A DNA stretch of 64,000 nt from Rhizobium tibeticum (GTDB taxonomy: Bacteria; Pseudomonadota; Alphaproteobacteria; Rhizobiales; Rhizobiaceae), in contig NZ_FOCV01000001.1 of NCBI RefSeq assembly GCF_900110205.1, forward strand, positions 310,001 to 374,000. Direction: 5' to 3'. Below the pieces are notes generated by a model that saw only the letters and a list, made by a program, of their open reading frames with translations, did not search any database and had not been told where the DNA came from. Each line of letters starts with the position of its first letter. Within the stretch, counting starts at the first letter, position 1. Shown here piece by piece: positions 55,915-64,000 of the stretch. A program made the translations under genes and the position numbers.

Positions 55915-56934
55915 ATGGAATCCAATATTACGATCATCAACCGCCTTCAGGGCGTGATCGCCAATTGCCTTTCCGATCTCTTTGATCCCGCCGAGCGTTT
56001 TGCGCTTCTCGACTTTCCGAATCACTACAACATCGGCGACAGCGCAATCTGGCTCGGCGAACTTGCCTATTTCGACGGCAAGCGCACGCGCCCGTCCTTT
56101 GTGACAGAAATTCCGACGTATGATGAAGGTCGCATGCTGGGCACGATCGGTAGCGGTCGCATCTTCCTGCACGGCGGCGGCAATTTCGGCGACATCTGGG
56201 CGGGCTATCGCCAGTTCCGTGAAGGTCTGCTCAACAAGCACAAGGGCCGCCCGATCGTGCAGATGCCGCAGACAATCCACTTCAAGGAGCAGGCCAACAT
56301 CGACAGCACCGCCCGCGCGATCGAGCGCCACGGCCAGTTCACGCTTCTCGTCCGCGACCAGCGAAGCCTGGAATTTGCCCGGCGCTGGTTCCCATGCGAA
56401 ACGCGCCTTTGCCCCGACATGGCTTTCTGTATCGGGCCGGTCGCTCGCCCGGCGGCGCAACATGAGCTGCTGCTCAATCTGCGCGAAGACCAGGAAGTCG
56501 GCGCCGCGCAGGACCTGACCGCTGCAACATTGCGTCCGGGCACGGTAAAGTCGGACTGGCCCGACGAGCCTGTCGATTTCCAGCGGCAGACAAAGCGTGC
56601 GGCAATTTTGAAAGGCCTGCTGACCGGCCGCATCGGCGGTCGGGCACGGATGACCGAGCTTGCCTATCGCGAACGGGCGCAGCAGCGCTTCGACCGCGGC
56701 GTCGCCCTGCTCAGCTCGGCGCGCCAGGTCATCACCGACCGCATGCACGGTCATATCATGTGCGTGCTCCTGGGCGCCGATCATTGCGTTCTCGACAACA
56801 GCTACGGCAAGACGAGCAGCTTCATCGAGGCGTGGGGCACCTGCAACAGCGACAAGGCAGAGCTTGCCTCGACGGTCGACGAGGCACTCGCCATTCTCGA
56901 TGCACGCCGGGTCGCCCCGGCAGCGGTCGCCTGA
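55915..56934 (+). CDS. Polysaccharide pyruvyl transferase (ExoV/PssM-like)
   Basis: 339 residues from MESNITIINRLQGVI with AAGGAG upstream; an in-frame ATG at 55882 is earlier but poorly placed. The motif HYNIGDSAIWLGE and LHGGGNFGDIW near the N-terminus and TDRMHGHIMCVLLG near the C-terminus mark the ketal-pyruvyl transferase family. It adds an acidic pyruvyl group to a sugar of a surface polysaccharide, as ExoV does in succinoglycan. No polymerase or chain-length gene is seen next to it. Confidence 0.9.
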   Translation: MESNITIINRLQGVIANCLSDLFDPAERFALLDFPNHYNIGDSAIWLGELAYFDGKRTRPSFVTEIPTYDEGRMLGTIGSGRIFLHGGGNFGDIWAGYRQFREGLLNKHKGRPIVQMPQTIHFKEQANIDSTARAIERHGQFTLLVRDQRSLEFARRWFPCETRLCPDMAFCIGPVARPAAQHELLLNLREDQEVGAAQDLTAATLRPGTVKSDWPDEPVDFQRQTKRAAILKGLLTGRIGGRARMTELAYRERAQQRFDRGVALLSSARQVITDRMHGHIMCVLLGADHCVLDNSYGKTSSFIEAWGTCNSDKAELASTVDEALAILDARRVAPAAVA

Positions 56935-56940
56935 TTGAAA

Positions 56941-57837
56941 TCAGCCTCGCCGGGCAACCAGAATCCCGGCGAGCACTACAACGCCGCCGATCGCCTGCAT
57001 TGGCCCGATCGGCTCGCTGAGCAGAACCCAGGCGAGAATTGCCGCCACGACGGGCTGCAGCAGCAGCGTCAGTGACGAGAAGGCTGCCGGCAGGTAGGCA
57101 AGCGCATAGGCGATGGCCACTTGTCCACCCGCATGACTGACGAAGGCGAGGCCGAAGACGATCGCCCAACCGTAGGCCGTCGGCGGCAGCATGTGGCCTT
57201 CGTAGAAGAATCCGAGCGGGAAGATGCAGACAGCTGCCGACGCGGTGCTCCAGAGCATGATGCGGACCGTATCGAAGCGGCTGCGCAGCTTGCCAATCGC
57301 CAGGATGTAACCCGCATAGAACACGGCTGCGATCACCGCCACACCATCGCCGCGCAGATCGCCATTGCCGAGCGCCGCGGGGCCGCCCTTCAGGATGACC
57401 ACGCCGGCGAGCGCCAATACGAGGCCGAGAACGAAGACGCGGGTGACCACTGCGCCGAAAAACAGAAGTCCGATTATCGTGACGAAGACGGGTGCAAGAT
57501 TGGCGAGCAGCGTTGCATTGGCCACCGACGTCATGGTGATGGAGAGATGCCAGGCGGCAAGATCCATGGCGAGGACGACACCAGGCAGGATCAGCAGCGC
57601 ATAATCCGACGGCTTTTCAGGCTTCGGCCCGGCATCCTTGCCCTTGGCAAGCGAGAAGATGAAGATCGGAATCAAGGCCAGGGCCACCCGCCAGAAAGCC
57701 GTGGCCATCGGCCCGACGTCCGACAGCCGCACGAAGATTGGCGAGCCGCCGATCGCCGCGCCGCCGAGGATCAGGGCGGCGAGCGCAAATCGGTTGGACC
57801 TAGGGGTTTCGGCGATGGCGGAAGCGGCCTGCGACAT
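56941..57837 (-). CDS. EamA-family (DMT) membrane transporter
   Basis: 298 residues, ten membrane helices in two EamA repeats (about 20-140 and 160-295; SPIFVRLSDVGPMATAFWR, LLSEPIGPMQAIGGVVVLAG). Likely exports a small metabolite or amino acid; substrate unknown. Convergent with the pyruvyl transferase gene, 6 bases apart. Confidence 0.9.
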   Translation of the reverse strand: MSQAASAIAETPRSNRFALAALILGGAAIGGSPIFVRLSDVGPMATAFWRVALALIPIFIFSLAKGKDAGPKPEKPSDYALLILPGVVLAMDLAAWHLSITMTSVANATLLANLAPVFVTIIGLLFFGAVVTRVFVLGLVLALAGVVILKGGPAALGNGDLRGDGVAVIAAVFYAGYILAIGKLRSRFDTVRIMLWSTASAAVCIFPLGFFYEGHMLPPTAYGWAIVFGLAFVSHAGGQVAIAYALAYLPAAFSSLTLLLQPVVAAILAWVLLSEPIGPMQAIGGVVVLAGILVARRG

Positions 57838-57983
57838 GAACCTCGATGCTTTCTCACCGCCTCAACGCTGGCAGCGAGCATCGGACCTATCAGAAGCTGT
57901 GGCGGGCGGATAGCCAATGAACGACGAGCGCAGGCAAAAGCGCAATCTTATTGCCCGCCGATGCGAATTTGCAGCACCACCAA

Positions 57984-58409
57984 TCAGCCGGAGATGATGG
58001 TCGAAAATTCCGGCGTGCCACGGATGGTGTTGCTGACCGTACAGATCTCCTCCGCCGCATGCGCGATCTTCAGGCGCGTTTCCTCGTCGAGGTCGCCCTT
58101 GATCGAGAAGGCGATTTTGAATAGCTGGACGCGGGACGACCCCTCACTCGCCTTCTCGCCGGTGACGTCGGCGGTAATCTCGGTGATCCGGTCGAGAATG
58201 CCCATCTGGCTCGCAGCAATGCGCGCGCTCAGTACGAGACAGGCCGACAGCGATGCATAGAGGAGATCCAGCGGATTGAAGCCGGGTTGCGAGGCGCCGG
58301 TGACGATGTCGAGCTCACCCTTGGTGGCCGAGGTGACATGCGGAAAACCGATACGGCCGAGAACGGCGGTTGCGCCAACGGGACGGGGACGGGCCTTGAG
58401 ATCGGCCAT
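57984..58409 (-). CDS. OsmC/Ohr-family peroxidase-like protein
   Basis: 141 residues with the two family cysteines: Cys57 (LSACLVLSARIAA) and Cys123 (EEICTVSNTIRGTPE). OsmC proteins reduce organic hydroperoxides using a Cys pair. It closely follows the usual length of 140. Monocistronic between the EamA gene and small genes of the opposite strand. Confidence 0.9.
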   Translation of the reverse strand: MADLKARPRPVGATAVLGRIGFPHVTSATKGELDIVTGASQPGFNPLDLLYASLSACLVLSARIAASQMGILDRITEITADVTGEKASEGSSRVQLFKIAFSIKGDLDEETRLKIAHAAEEICTVSNTIRGTPEFSTIISG

Positions 58410-58646
58410 GGGAAAATCCTTTGGTGATGATAACCGATCCTAGATAGGCATTTGGAATGTTCACGGCAACGCGCTTCTGTTGCATCGGCGGGAGGAAAAC
58501 AAACCGCCACAGGTGATTCGGTCCGCTTCAATTTGCCCGCACGTCAACCTCAGTTTCCCATCCCGATTTCTGAGGATAGCCCCACGTCAGCTTCAAATGG
58601 CAATATAAGAACGCACTAAAACAGAAACGACTCATTGGAGTTATCC

Positions 58647-58853
58647 ATGCGAGCACTTGCGGCTGTTCCTGTTGCACCCAGCGTCATCATCGATGCCGAA
58701 CCGTTCGGCTATGTCAGAAAGGTCTACGTCGACGACGAGGCCTGCTGGGGCTTGTTCGATTCCGACGGCGACGTGATCTTCGTCGGCGATGCGGCCAGTG
58801 ATTGCCACACCTATGCGGCGAAGGAACAGATCCGCATACAGATCATCCATTGA
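58647..58853 (+). CDS. Small conserved-looking hypothetical protein
   Basis: 68 residues from MRALAAVPVAPSVIIDAEPFGYVRKVYVDDEACWG, preceded by TTGGAG. Beta-rich, acidic, no membrane helix. The codon pattern and ribosome-binding site support a real gene. No family recognised. Confidence 0.65.
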   Translation: MRALAAVPVAPSVIIDAEPFGYVRKVYVDDEACWGLFDSDGDVIFVGDAASDCHTYAAKEQIRIQIIH

Positions 58854-58986
58854 ATCTCTGCGCGATGTCCGCGCAACCTGACGCGGGCCTGGCACGTACC
58901 TGCATCCCACCCAGCACGTAAATTTGCGCTAAAGGAGACCGTCCGGCAAGGCGATCACGCCCTGCCAAACGTCGCATTGGTTGGCA

Positions 58987-59391
58987 TCAGCGGTAAGACG
59001 GCGCCGACGGTGTGACCACCACCTTGCCGTTGGAGAAGATGATGAAGGCGAAGAGCAAGACGCCTACGAAAGTGATAATCGACGCAAGAGCGACAAGCGG
59101 CTCCATGGCCGGGTTACCCTGAAGCATGAGGTAGAGCGACGGCACCATCAGGGCGATGCCAGCCGTGTACAGGTAGTACTGGATCATCGCGAGGCGCTTC
59201 TCGGCCTTCTGGGGATTGAGCGCATGGTAACCGCCAAAGATCGCCATGGTCACCCACCCCAGGAGATTACAGTGCGCATGCGCGCCGATGACGCTGTGGT
59301 CCTGCGAAATCGCCATGTTCAGACCCATGGCGACGCCGACGATCAGAAATATGACTGCGGTCTTGAAGTATAACTGCGAGATGCGTGGCAT
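58987..59391 (-). CDS. Small membrane protein resembling a haem-copper oxidase subunit I fragment
   Basis: 134 residues from MPRISQLYFKTAVIFLIVGVAMG behind GAGGGGGATA. Four membrane helices. The string HSVIGAHAHCNLLGWVTMAIFGG resembles the haem-ligand helix of cbb3/NorB-type subunits. Such short stand-alone homologues are annotated as cytochrome oxidase-like in rhizobia, but it lacks most catalytic ligands, so activity is doubtful. Confidence 0.7.
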   Translation of the reverse strand: MPRISQLYFKTAVIFLIVGVAMGLNMAISQDHSVIGAHAHCNLLGWVTMAIFGGYHALNPQKAEKRLAMIQYYLYTAGIALMVPSLYLMLQGNPAMEPLVALASIITFVGVLLFAFIIFSNGKVVVTPSAPSYR

Positions 59392-59633
59392 AGAGTATCC
59401 CCCTCCGTTTGCTCCGATAGTATTATCATTGCGCAATTGAATTGAGAACGGCCAACCTTCGGAGATTTAACCTTCGCCAAACTATCATGTTGCATCCGGC
59501 GACCCCATCCGCGAAGCGGCAGTGCCGGCTCGTCGCGGAGGCGACGCAGCTTCTGAACAGTAGCGCATTCTTAAGCACTTCCTTAAACTCATCTCGACTA
59601 TTCTGCCTCGCCGGCACATTCGCGGAGAGCGAG

Positions 59634-59867
59634 ATGAGAGAGATCTACAAGCCCTTTGTCGCCAGCGATGACCCCGACCGGGACATCCGCTGCCAGGACG
59701 CCCTGCAGTTCGCATTTCGCGATCTCGTCGGGGCATCGGTCGAAGCGGGCTGGAGCGAGCACGAAGCGCTCGAGGCCATCATCACGCTTGCCGATGACAG
59801 CCTCATGCGGATCGGCGCCAATGATGACGCCCAGACGCTGCTCGATGTGCTGCGACGGATGGCGTAG
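59634..59867 (+). CDS. Small hypothetical protein
   Basis: 77 residues from MREIYKPFVASDDPDRDIRCQDAL with GCGGAGAG upstream. Acidic, helical, ends LDVLRRMA. No recognised family. The frame continues upstream but that part is not protein-like. Confidence 0.6.
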   Translation: MREIYKPFVASDDPDRDIRCQDALQFAFRDLVGASVEAGWSEHEALEAIITLADDSLMRIGANDDAQTLLDVLRRMA

Positions 59868-60103
59868 CCGCACCCGCTTAATCTAGACAGGGTGGATAAA
59901 ACCGGCTGATCTGATCGGCCGCGCCCTCAAGCGGAGGGCTTCTCGAGGCGCTCAAGCAACGGTTGCTGCCCAACAACGTGCCCGCGCCGCAATGTCGTCG
60001 TTACCGTGCCATTGCGCTGGCCACGACCTGTCAACGTCGGCGTTGTCCTTCCAGGTCGGCTTTGTTAGGCTCCTGCAGCTCTAGCCGGCCTGGAGAAGCA
60101 GGA

Positions 60104-61330
60104 GTGCAGAACCTACACGACACTGTCATTATTGGCGGCGGCCAAAGCGGCATGGCCATGAGCTACCATTTGCGCAAACGCCAGCGAGAACATGTCGTTC
60201 TGGAACGCAAGCGCATCGCGGAACGTTGGTTGGGCGAGCGATGGGACTCGCTGCGCTTCCAATTCCCGAACTGGTCGTTGAGGCTACCAGGCTTCGAGTA
60301 CGCTGGTGATAGCCCGGACGCATTCGCGCATCATCGCGAGGTTGGCAAGTTTGTCGAGGACTACGCAAAGTTCATAGATGCGCCGGTTCGCTGTGGCACG
60401 GAAATCTCGTTGCTGCGTCGCGATCGCCACTCCGACCGCTTTCTCATTGAGACGAATGACGGTCTGTTCAGCGCATCGCGGGTCGTCGTCGCGACAGGCC
60501 CGTTCCAACGGCCGTCGCTGCCGCCATCGTCGCGGGACCTACCGCCGCATGTCTATCAAGTGCACGCAAGCGATTACCGAAACCCCGAGCAGCTCGCGCC
60601 GGGGGCGGTCCTCGTGGTCGGTAGCGGTGCGTCCGGTTGTCAGATTGCTGACGAACTCAATGCCGATGGCCGCGTTGTCTATTTTAGCGTCAGCGCCCAT
60701 CGCCGTGTGCCACGCCGCTACCGCGATCACGACAGCTTCTGGTGGTTCATGTCCATGGGCCGCTTTGATGCTCCGATCAATAGCTTCCCAGGACGCAAAT
60801 ATCCGACCACTACGGTGATCACAGGGGTCAACGGTGGGTATGACGTTGACGTGCGTCGCTTCGTTAGAGAGGGTGGCGTGGCCCTGGGCCGGCTCAAGAG
60901 TGTCACGGGCGGCAAACTCTACTTTAATGATGATGCCGAAGATGTTTTGACGGAGGCAGATCGCGCTTTTTGCGACTTCAAACGCGCCGCGGATGAGTGC
61001 GCGAGTGCGAAATCACTCGACCTGCCCGTTGAAGAGGTGAAGGACACGCCGGGACGGCCCGTTCCAGTTCTGCCCATTCCAAACCTGGATTTGAAGACTG
61101 CAAACATCGGTTCCGTCGTCTGGTGCACCGGATACACTTTCGATTTTGGTTGGCTGGACATTCCGGTGTTCGACGAAGGCGGAGCACCTATTCAGGAACG
61201 CGGCGTCACCAACTGCCCGAATTTGTATTTCCTTGGGCTGCATTGGATGCACACGTTCAAGTCCGGCCTGCTCTTTGGCGTTGGTGAAGACGCTGCGTAC
61301 ATTGCCGATCACATGGCCGAAGCCAGGTAA
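60104..61330 (+). CDS. Flavin-dependent monooxygenase (FMO/CzcO-like)
   Basis: 408 residues from GTG 60104 with GGAG upstream; upstream codons of the frame look non-coding. FAD site VIIGGGQSGMAMSYHL near the N-terminus, NADP site VLVVGSGASGCQIADEL (about 165-181), and ATG-type motif WCTGYTFDFGWLDIP near the end. Similar to flavin-containing monooxygenases and Baeyer-Villiger-type enzymes; substrate unknown. Its base composition is lower in GC than the flagellar genes and it opens the putative acquired patch. Confidence 0.85.
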   Translation: MQNLHDTVIIGGGQSGMAMSYHLRKRQREHVVLERKRIAERWLGERWDSLRFQFPNWSLRLPGFEYAGDSPDAFAHHREVGKFVEDYAKFIDAPVRCGTEISLLRRDRHSDRFLIETNDGLFSASRVVVATGPFQRPSLPPSSRDLPPHVYQVHASDYRNPEQLAPGAVLVVGSGASGCQIADELNADGRVVYFSVSAHRRVPRRYRDHDSFWWFMSMGRFDAPINSFPGRKYPTTTVITGVNGGYDVDVRRFVREGGVALGRLKSVTGGKLYFNDDAEDVLTEADRAFCDFKRAADECASAKSLDLPVEEVKDTPGRPVPVLPIPNLDLKTANIGSVVWCTGYTFDFGWLDIPVFDEGGAPIQERGVTNCPNLYFLGLHWMHTFKSGLLFGVGEDAAYIADHMAEAR

Positions 61331-61399
61331 TTCAACCGGGACGGCGCCGGGATGTGCGCGGCAGTGTGAAATAATCCGCGTTTCCAGGAGAGGGCGACT

Positions 61400-61518
61400 C
61401 GGCTGTTTGTGGACGTCCGCTTCTGTCGATCGTCGACCGGTTCGGCACCGGCTACGTCACCATGGATCAGGTGCGCCAGCACTGCGCCGATCCCGGAAAG
61501 TTCAACGGCTACGCCTGA
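61400..61518 (+). pseudogene. Possible gene remnant after the monooxygenase
   Basis: A reading segment, RPLLSIVDRFGTGYVTMDQV..., ends at a TGA at 61518 and reads as a C-terminal tail without a matching start. It may be the remains of a gene lost when this patch was assembled. Not assigned to a family. Confidence 0.25.
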
Positions 61519-61532
61519 CGCGCCGAAGCCCC

Positions 61533-61847
61533 CTACCCTCCAACGATTTCGCTGATCTGCACGATGGGCGCGATGTCCGTATAGTTGGCGACGTCCGCGA
61601 CGATCTCCGCGCGGTGGGGACCGAACGCCTCCTGGAATGTCGCCAGGGTCGGCGAGTAGATGTGGCACGCCGCGACGAACTCCGGCGCGCTTCCAGGTTC
61701 GCGACCCGCAAGGCCCTTATCGATCTCGTAGCGCAGGCAGGCATCGCCGAGCCGTTCCTGGATCAGTGGCATGTGGCGGGTACGGTAGTAGTCGTGATCG
61801 AACTTCGAGCCGCCATCGGCCGGATAGTAGACGCTCATCTTGATCAT
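61533..61847 (-). CDS. EthD-domain protein
   Basis: 104 residues from MIKMSVYYPADGGSKFDHDYYRTRHMPL, which is the dimeric ferredoxin-like EthD fold (HMPLIQERLG; IVGG end). EthD proteins accompany mono- or dioxygenase systems, often as accessory factors. It faces the opposite direction to the monooxygenase gene and lies next to a transposase relic. Confidence 0.85.
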   Translation of the reverse strand: MIKMSVYYPADGGSKFDHDYYRTRHMPLIQERLGDACLRYEIDKGLAGREPGSAPEFVAACHIYSPTLATFQEAFGPHRAEIVADVANYTDIAPIVQISEIVGG

Positions 61848-61892
61848 GGTCGGGCTCCTGCCTGAACGCCTCTCCGAGCGTCCGAGGGGCCT

Positions 61893-62417
61893 TTATAGCT
61901 CACCGACCCGTAAAGCGCATCCAGCTTTTGGATGAAGCGAGTTTGACGGCAAGGTAGTTTTCGCTGTGCTTTTCGAAGCGGGTGGCGACGGCACGGAAGT
62001 GCTTGAGTTTGCTGAAGAAGCGTTCGACGAGGTTGCGGTAGCGATAGAGGAAGGCGCTGAACGGCGGACGGCGTTTGCGGCCGGGCATCGGCTTGATGTT
62101 GGCCCATGCGCCGCGCGCGGCCATCTCGAGGCGCAAGGCATCACTGTCGTAGGCGCGATCGGCGAGCTTGATACCGCATCGAAGAGCCGGTCCCATACGC
62201 CCGCCTTGCGCCATCTGACGAAGCGGTTGTAGCGGGTCGTATACGGGCCGTAGCAATCGGCAACGTCCGCCCACGGCGAGCCGGTCCGAAGACGCCGGTA
62301 AATCCCGTTCACAACACGCCGGTCGTCAACCCGAGGCACCCCGCGCGGCTTGCTCGGTAGCAGCGGCTCGATCACCGACCACTCGAAATCCGTCAACTCG
62401 TAGCGAGGCTGGCCCAT
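61893..62417 (-). mobile_element. IS5-family (IS427-like) transposase relic with internal deletion
   Basis: The first part reads MGQPRYELTDFEWSVIEPLLP... to VWDRLFDAV, the N-terminus of an IS5-type transposase. Near 62170 the frame changes and the second part, LADRAYDSDALRLEMAARGA to SSKSWMRFTGR, runs to a stop at 61900. The middle section, which should hold the first catalytic residues and the DNA-binding core, is missing. So this copy is inactive. Terminal inverted repeats were not identified with confidence. Confidence 0.8.
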
Positions 62418-62852
62418 CAGCAGCGCCCTTCAAGAAGCTTGAATCAGAACCTTGCAGCTACCGCCAGCAGTTTATGAGTGCGTGACCTAGTCGCGTGCGG
62501 CGCCGGGCGCTCGCGCGCGCCCCGGATCAGGACGATCAAACTTGAAGAAGACCATGGTCGCGGTTGCCGTGTTGGCTTTCGCTACAAGCGACGGCCGGCT
62601 CGTGCTCCGCGCCGTGCCGGACGACGCATCTTTCCCGTTGAAGCGGATTGCACTTGATCTGGTCGAGACGCCCGCGGGCGCGCCGGTGCGTTCAAACTCG
62701 AGCGCTGCGCCAATCAACGCTCGTGTGACTGGATTTTTGCGGATACCAGCAAGAACCGCCGTCGCCGATGGTGCTCGATGCGGACCTGCGGCGCTGCCAG
62801 TAAAATGGCTACGCTGCGCCGACGATCGTCAACCGGGCATGCGTGACTGCCG
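62418..62852. other. Intergenic stretch between transposase relic and VOC gene
   Basis: 435 bases with no gene I can support. A 114-residue plus-strand frame at 62542-62886 overlaps the VOC gene and has no protein-like pattern. The stretch probably includes the outer end of the IS relic and debris of lost sequence. Confidence 0.4.
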
Positions 62853-63224
62853 TCATCCCAGCGGATCGGCCGTGAAGAATTCGTAGCTGTTGCCATCGTC
62901 GTCCCAGACATAAACCCCGCGCCCGCCATTCAGGCGATTTATCGCCTGGTCTCGCGCAAACGGCCCCGATCCGAACAGCAGCTCACCCGCCGTGGCGCGG
63001 CGCAGAATCGCATCGAAATCCCGGTCGCTGACCAGGAAAGCGAAATGACCGAAGGCGAAGGCACCCTCGTCATAGAAGTCGAGCGTCAGCCGATCGTTGA
63101 CCCGCACGGCGGCGAACGGCCCCGAGACACGCATAGGCGCCGCATCGATCAGGTCGGCGAAGAAGCGTGCTGCCGCCGCTTTGTCGGTGCAGTGGACGAT
63201 GGCGTGATTGAGCTCGAGATCCAT
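62853..63224 (-). CDS. VOC-family protein (glyoxalase/dioxygenase fold)
   Basis: 123 residues from MDLELNHAIVHCTDKAAAARFF. Paired beta-alpha-beta-beta-beta units with candidate metal ligands His7 (ELNHAIVH) and a late Glu (GNSYEFFTADP). Single-domain VOC proteins are lyases, isomerases or resistance proteins; function unknown. It starts 33 bases after the SDR gene on the same strand, as in a short operon. Confidence 0.85.
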   Translation of the reverse strand: MDLELNHAIVHCTDKAAAARFFADLIDAAPMRVSGPFAAVRVNDRLTLDFYDEGAFAFGHFAFLVSDRDFDAILRRATAGELLFGSGPFARDQAINRLNGGRGVYVWDDDGNSYEFFTADPLG

Positions 63225-63257
63225 GTGGTAATACCTCTTCAAGAGAAGGATCGGCAA

Positions 63258-64000
63258 TCAGTGCATCAACCGGCCGCCAGCGATGTCGAGCGTCGCGCCG
63301 GTCAGCCAGCCGGCGCTTTCCGACGCCAGGAACAAGGTCGCCGCGGCGATGTCGGCCGGCGTTCCCAGTCGGCGCAGCGGATGGGCATCGGCGATCTCCT
63401 GTCGCACGGCGGGTGGCATATGCTCCGCCGTGCGATCGGTCAGCACCGCGGACGGCGATATGCAGTTCACGCGCACGCCATCGGGACCCAGATCCTGTGC
63501 GAGTTGCTGGGTGAGCAGGACGATCCCCGCCTTCGCGACACCATAACCGAGTGGCGCCGAGGAGGGAGCGCGGCCGGCGGTCGAGGCCATCGTGACTGCG
63601 GCGCCGCGGCCGCTTTTCTTGAGGTCGGCCGCGAAGGTTCGCAGCGTGAGGAAGGTCGCAGTGACGTTATTGTCCAGACTGGAACGCCAGTCCCGCTCGG
63701 TCACCTGCTCGATTGGCGCGGGCCGGCTCGTGCCGCCACCGGCAAAGGCGATCAGGATGTCGAGGCCACCCTGTCGTTCGATCAGGGTGGTACGCGCGGC
63801 CTCGAGTTGATCCGCGCTGGTACAATCGAGCTCGATCGCCGCATGGCCCGCCGAAATGGCGGCGAGTGAGGCGCGGACGTGCTCGATCCGCGACCGGTCG
63901 CGTCCGACGATCGTCACCTGAACGCCGTTGTGAGCGAACCAGCGCGCTGTCTCGGCGCCGATCCCGCCGGAGCCGCCGGTGATCAGCGCGGTTTTGCCGG
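63258..64000 (-). CDS. Short-chain dehydrogenase/reductase, N-terminus beyond the window
   Basis: About 247 residues are visible, running off the right edge. The nucleotide site is GKTALITGGSGGIGAE, followed by NNVTATFLTLRTF, catalytic Ser in MASTAGRAPSSAPLGYGVAKAG with Tyr-x-x-x-Lys, and a C-terminal WLTGATLDIAGG substrate loop. A classical SDR that uses NAD(P)H. Probably co-transcribed with the VOC gene. The start codon is outside the window. Confidence 0.9.
   Translation of the reverse strand, partial: GKTALITGGSGGIGAETARWFAHNGVQVTIVGRDRSRIEHVRASLAAISAGHAAIELDCTSADQLEAARTTLIERQGGLDILIAFAGGGTSRPAPIEQVTERDWRSSLDNNVTATFLTLRTFAADLKKSGRGAAVTMASTAGRAPSSAPLGYGVAKAGIVLLTQQLAQDLGPDGVRVNCISPSAVLTDRTAEHMPPAVRQEIADAHPLRRLGTPADIAAATLFLASESAGWLTGATLDIAGGRLMH

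Noticed and set aside
57121..58260. A 379-codon plus-strand open frame opposite the EamA and OsmC genes
   Set aside because: Both minus-strand genes match well-defined families and explain the region.
62542..62886. A 114-codon frame between the IS relic and the VOC gene
   Set aside because: It overlaps the better-supported VOC gene on the other strand and lacks any protein pattern beyond a hydrophobic start.

Overview
The window reads as chromosomal DNA of a rhizobium (family Rhizobiaceae, near Rhizobium / Sinorhizobium-Ensifer / Agrobacterium). The evidence is gene content and order. There is one continuous flagellar and chemotaxis regulon carrying genes typical of this family: visN/visR, motC, motE, icpA, cheS, cheT and two cheY genes. 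Four flagellin genes lie in tandem and no fliA is present. Coding regions are GC-rich.

Layout. (1) 1-8 kb, minus strand: start of a probable motD, then motC, motB, a FliH-like gene and four flagellin genes, three of them followed by intrinsic terminators. (2) 8.2-10.2 kb, plus strand: an OGT/SPINDLY-type (GT41) glycosyltransferase beside the flagellins. (3) 10.3-19.2 kb, minus strand: fliP-fliL-flgH-motE-flgI-flgA-flgG-fliE-flgC-flgB, a conserved unknown, fliI and flgF. (4) 19.5-24.7 kb, plus strand: motA-fliM-fliN-fliG-flhB and a conserved unknown. (5) 24.7-36.8 kb, minus strand: visN-visR, fliF and the che operon icpA-cheS-cheY1-cheA-cheW-cheR-cheB-cheY2-cheD-cheT. (6) 37-44 kb: membrane glycosyltransferase, small XRE regulator, cation/proton antiporter and a fused secDF. 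(7) 44-51 kb: a signalling island of three histidine kinases, three single-domain receivers (one frameshifted) and a LuxR-type regulator. One kinase carries a PAS domain with the FixL haem-pocket residues. (8) 51-59.9 kb: a VOC-esterase fusion, a three-gene surface polysaccharide cassette behind an AT-rich spacer, an EamA exporter, an OsmC protein and small proteins. (9) 60-64 kb: a patch of catabolic or oxidoreductase-type genes with a deleted IS5-family transposase relic, probably acquired.

How it works together. The icpA operon encodes one soluble receptor plus a complete phosphorelay and adaptation set. It should act on the motor encoded next to it: FliM/N/G switch, MotA/B stator, periplasmic MotC and MotE. 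VisN/VisR are the expected master regulators. A shared sequence element (GGCATGA, a 15-17 base gap, then two CCGG half-sites) lies upstream of all four flagellin genes and of icpA. It is the clearest regulatory signal I found that the genes do not explain. No tRNA, rRNA or CRISPR array was recognised.
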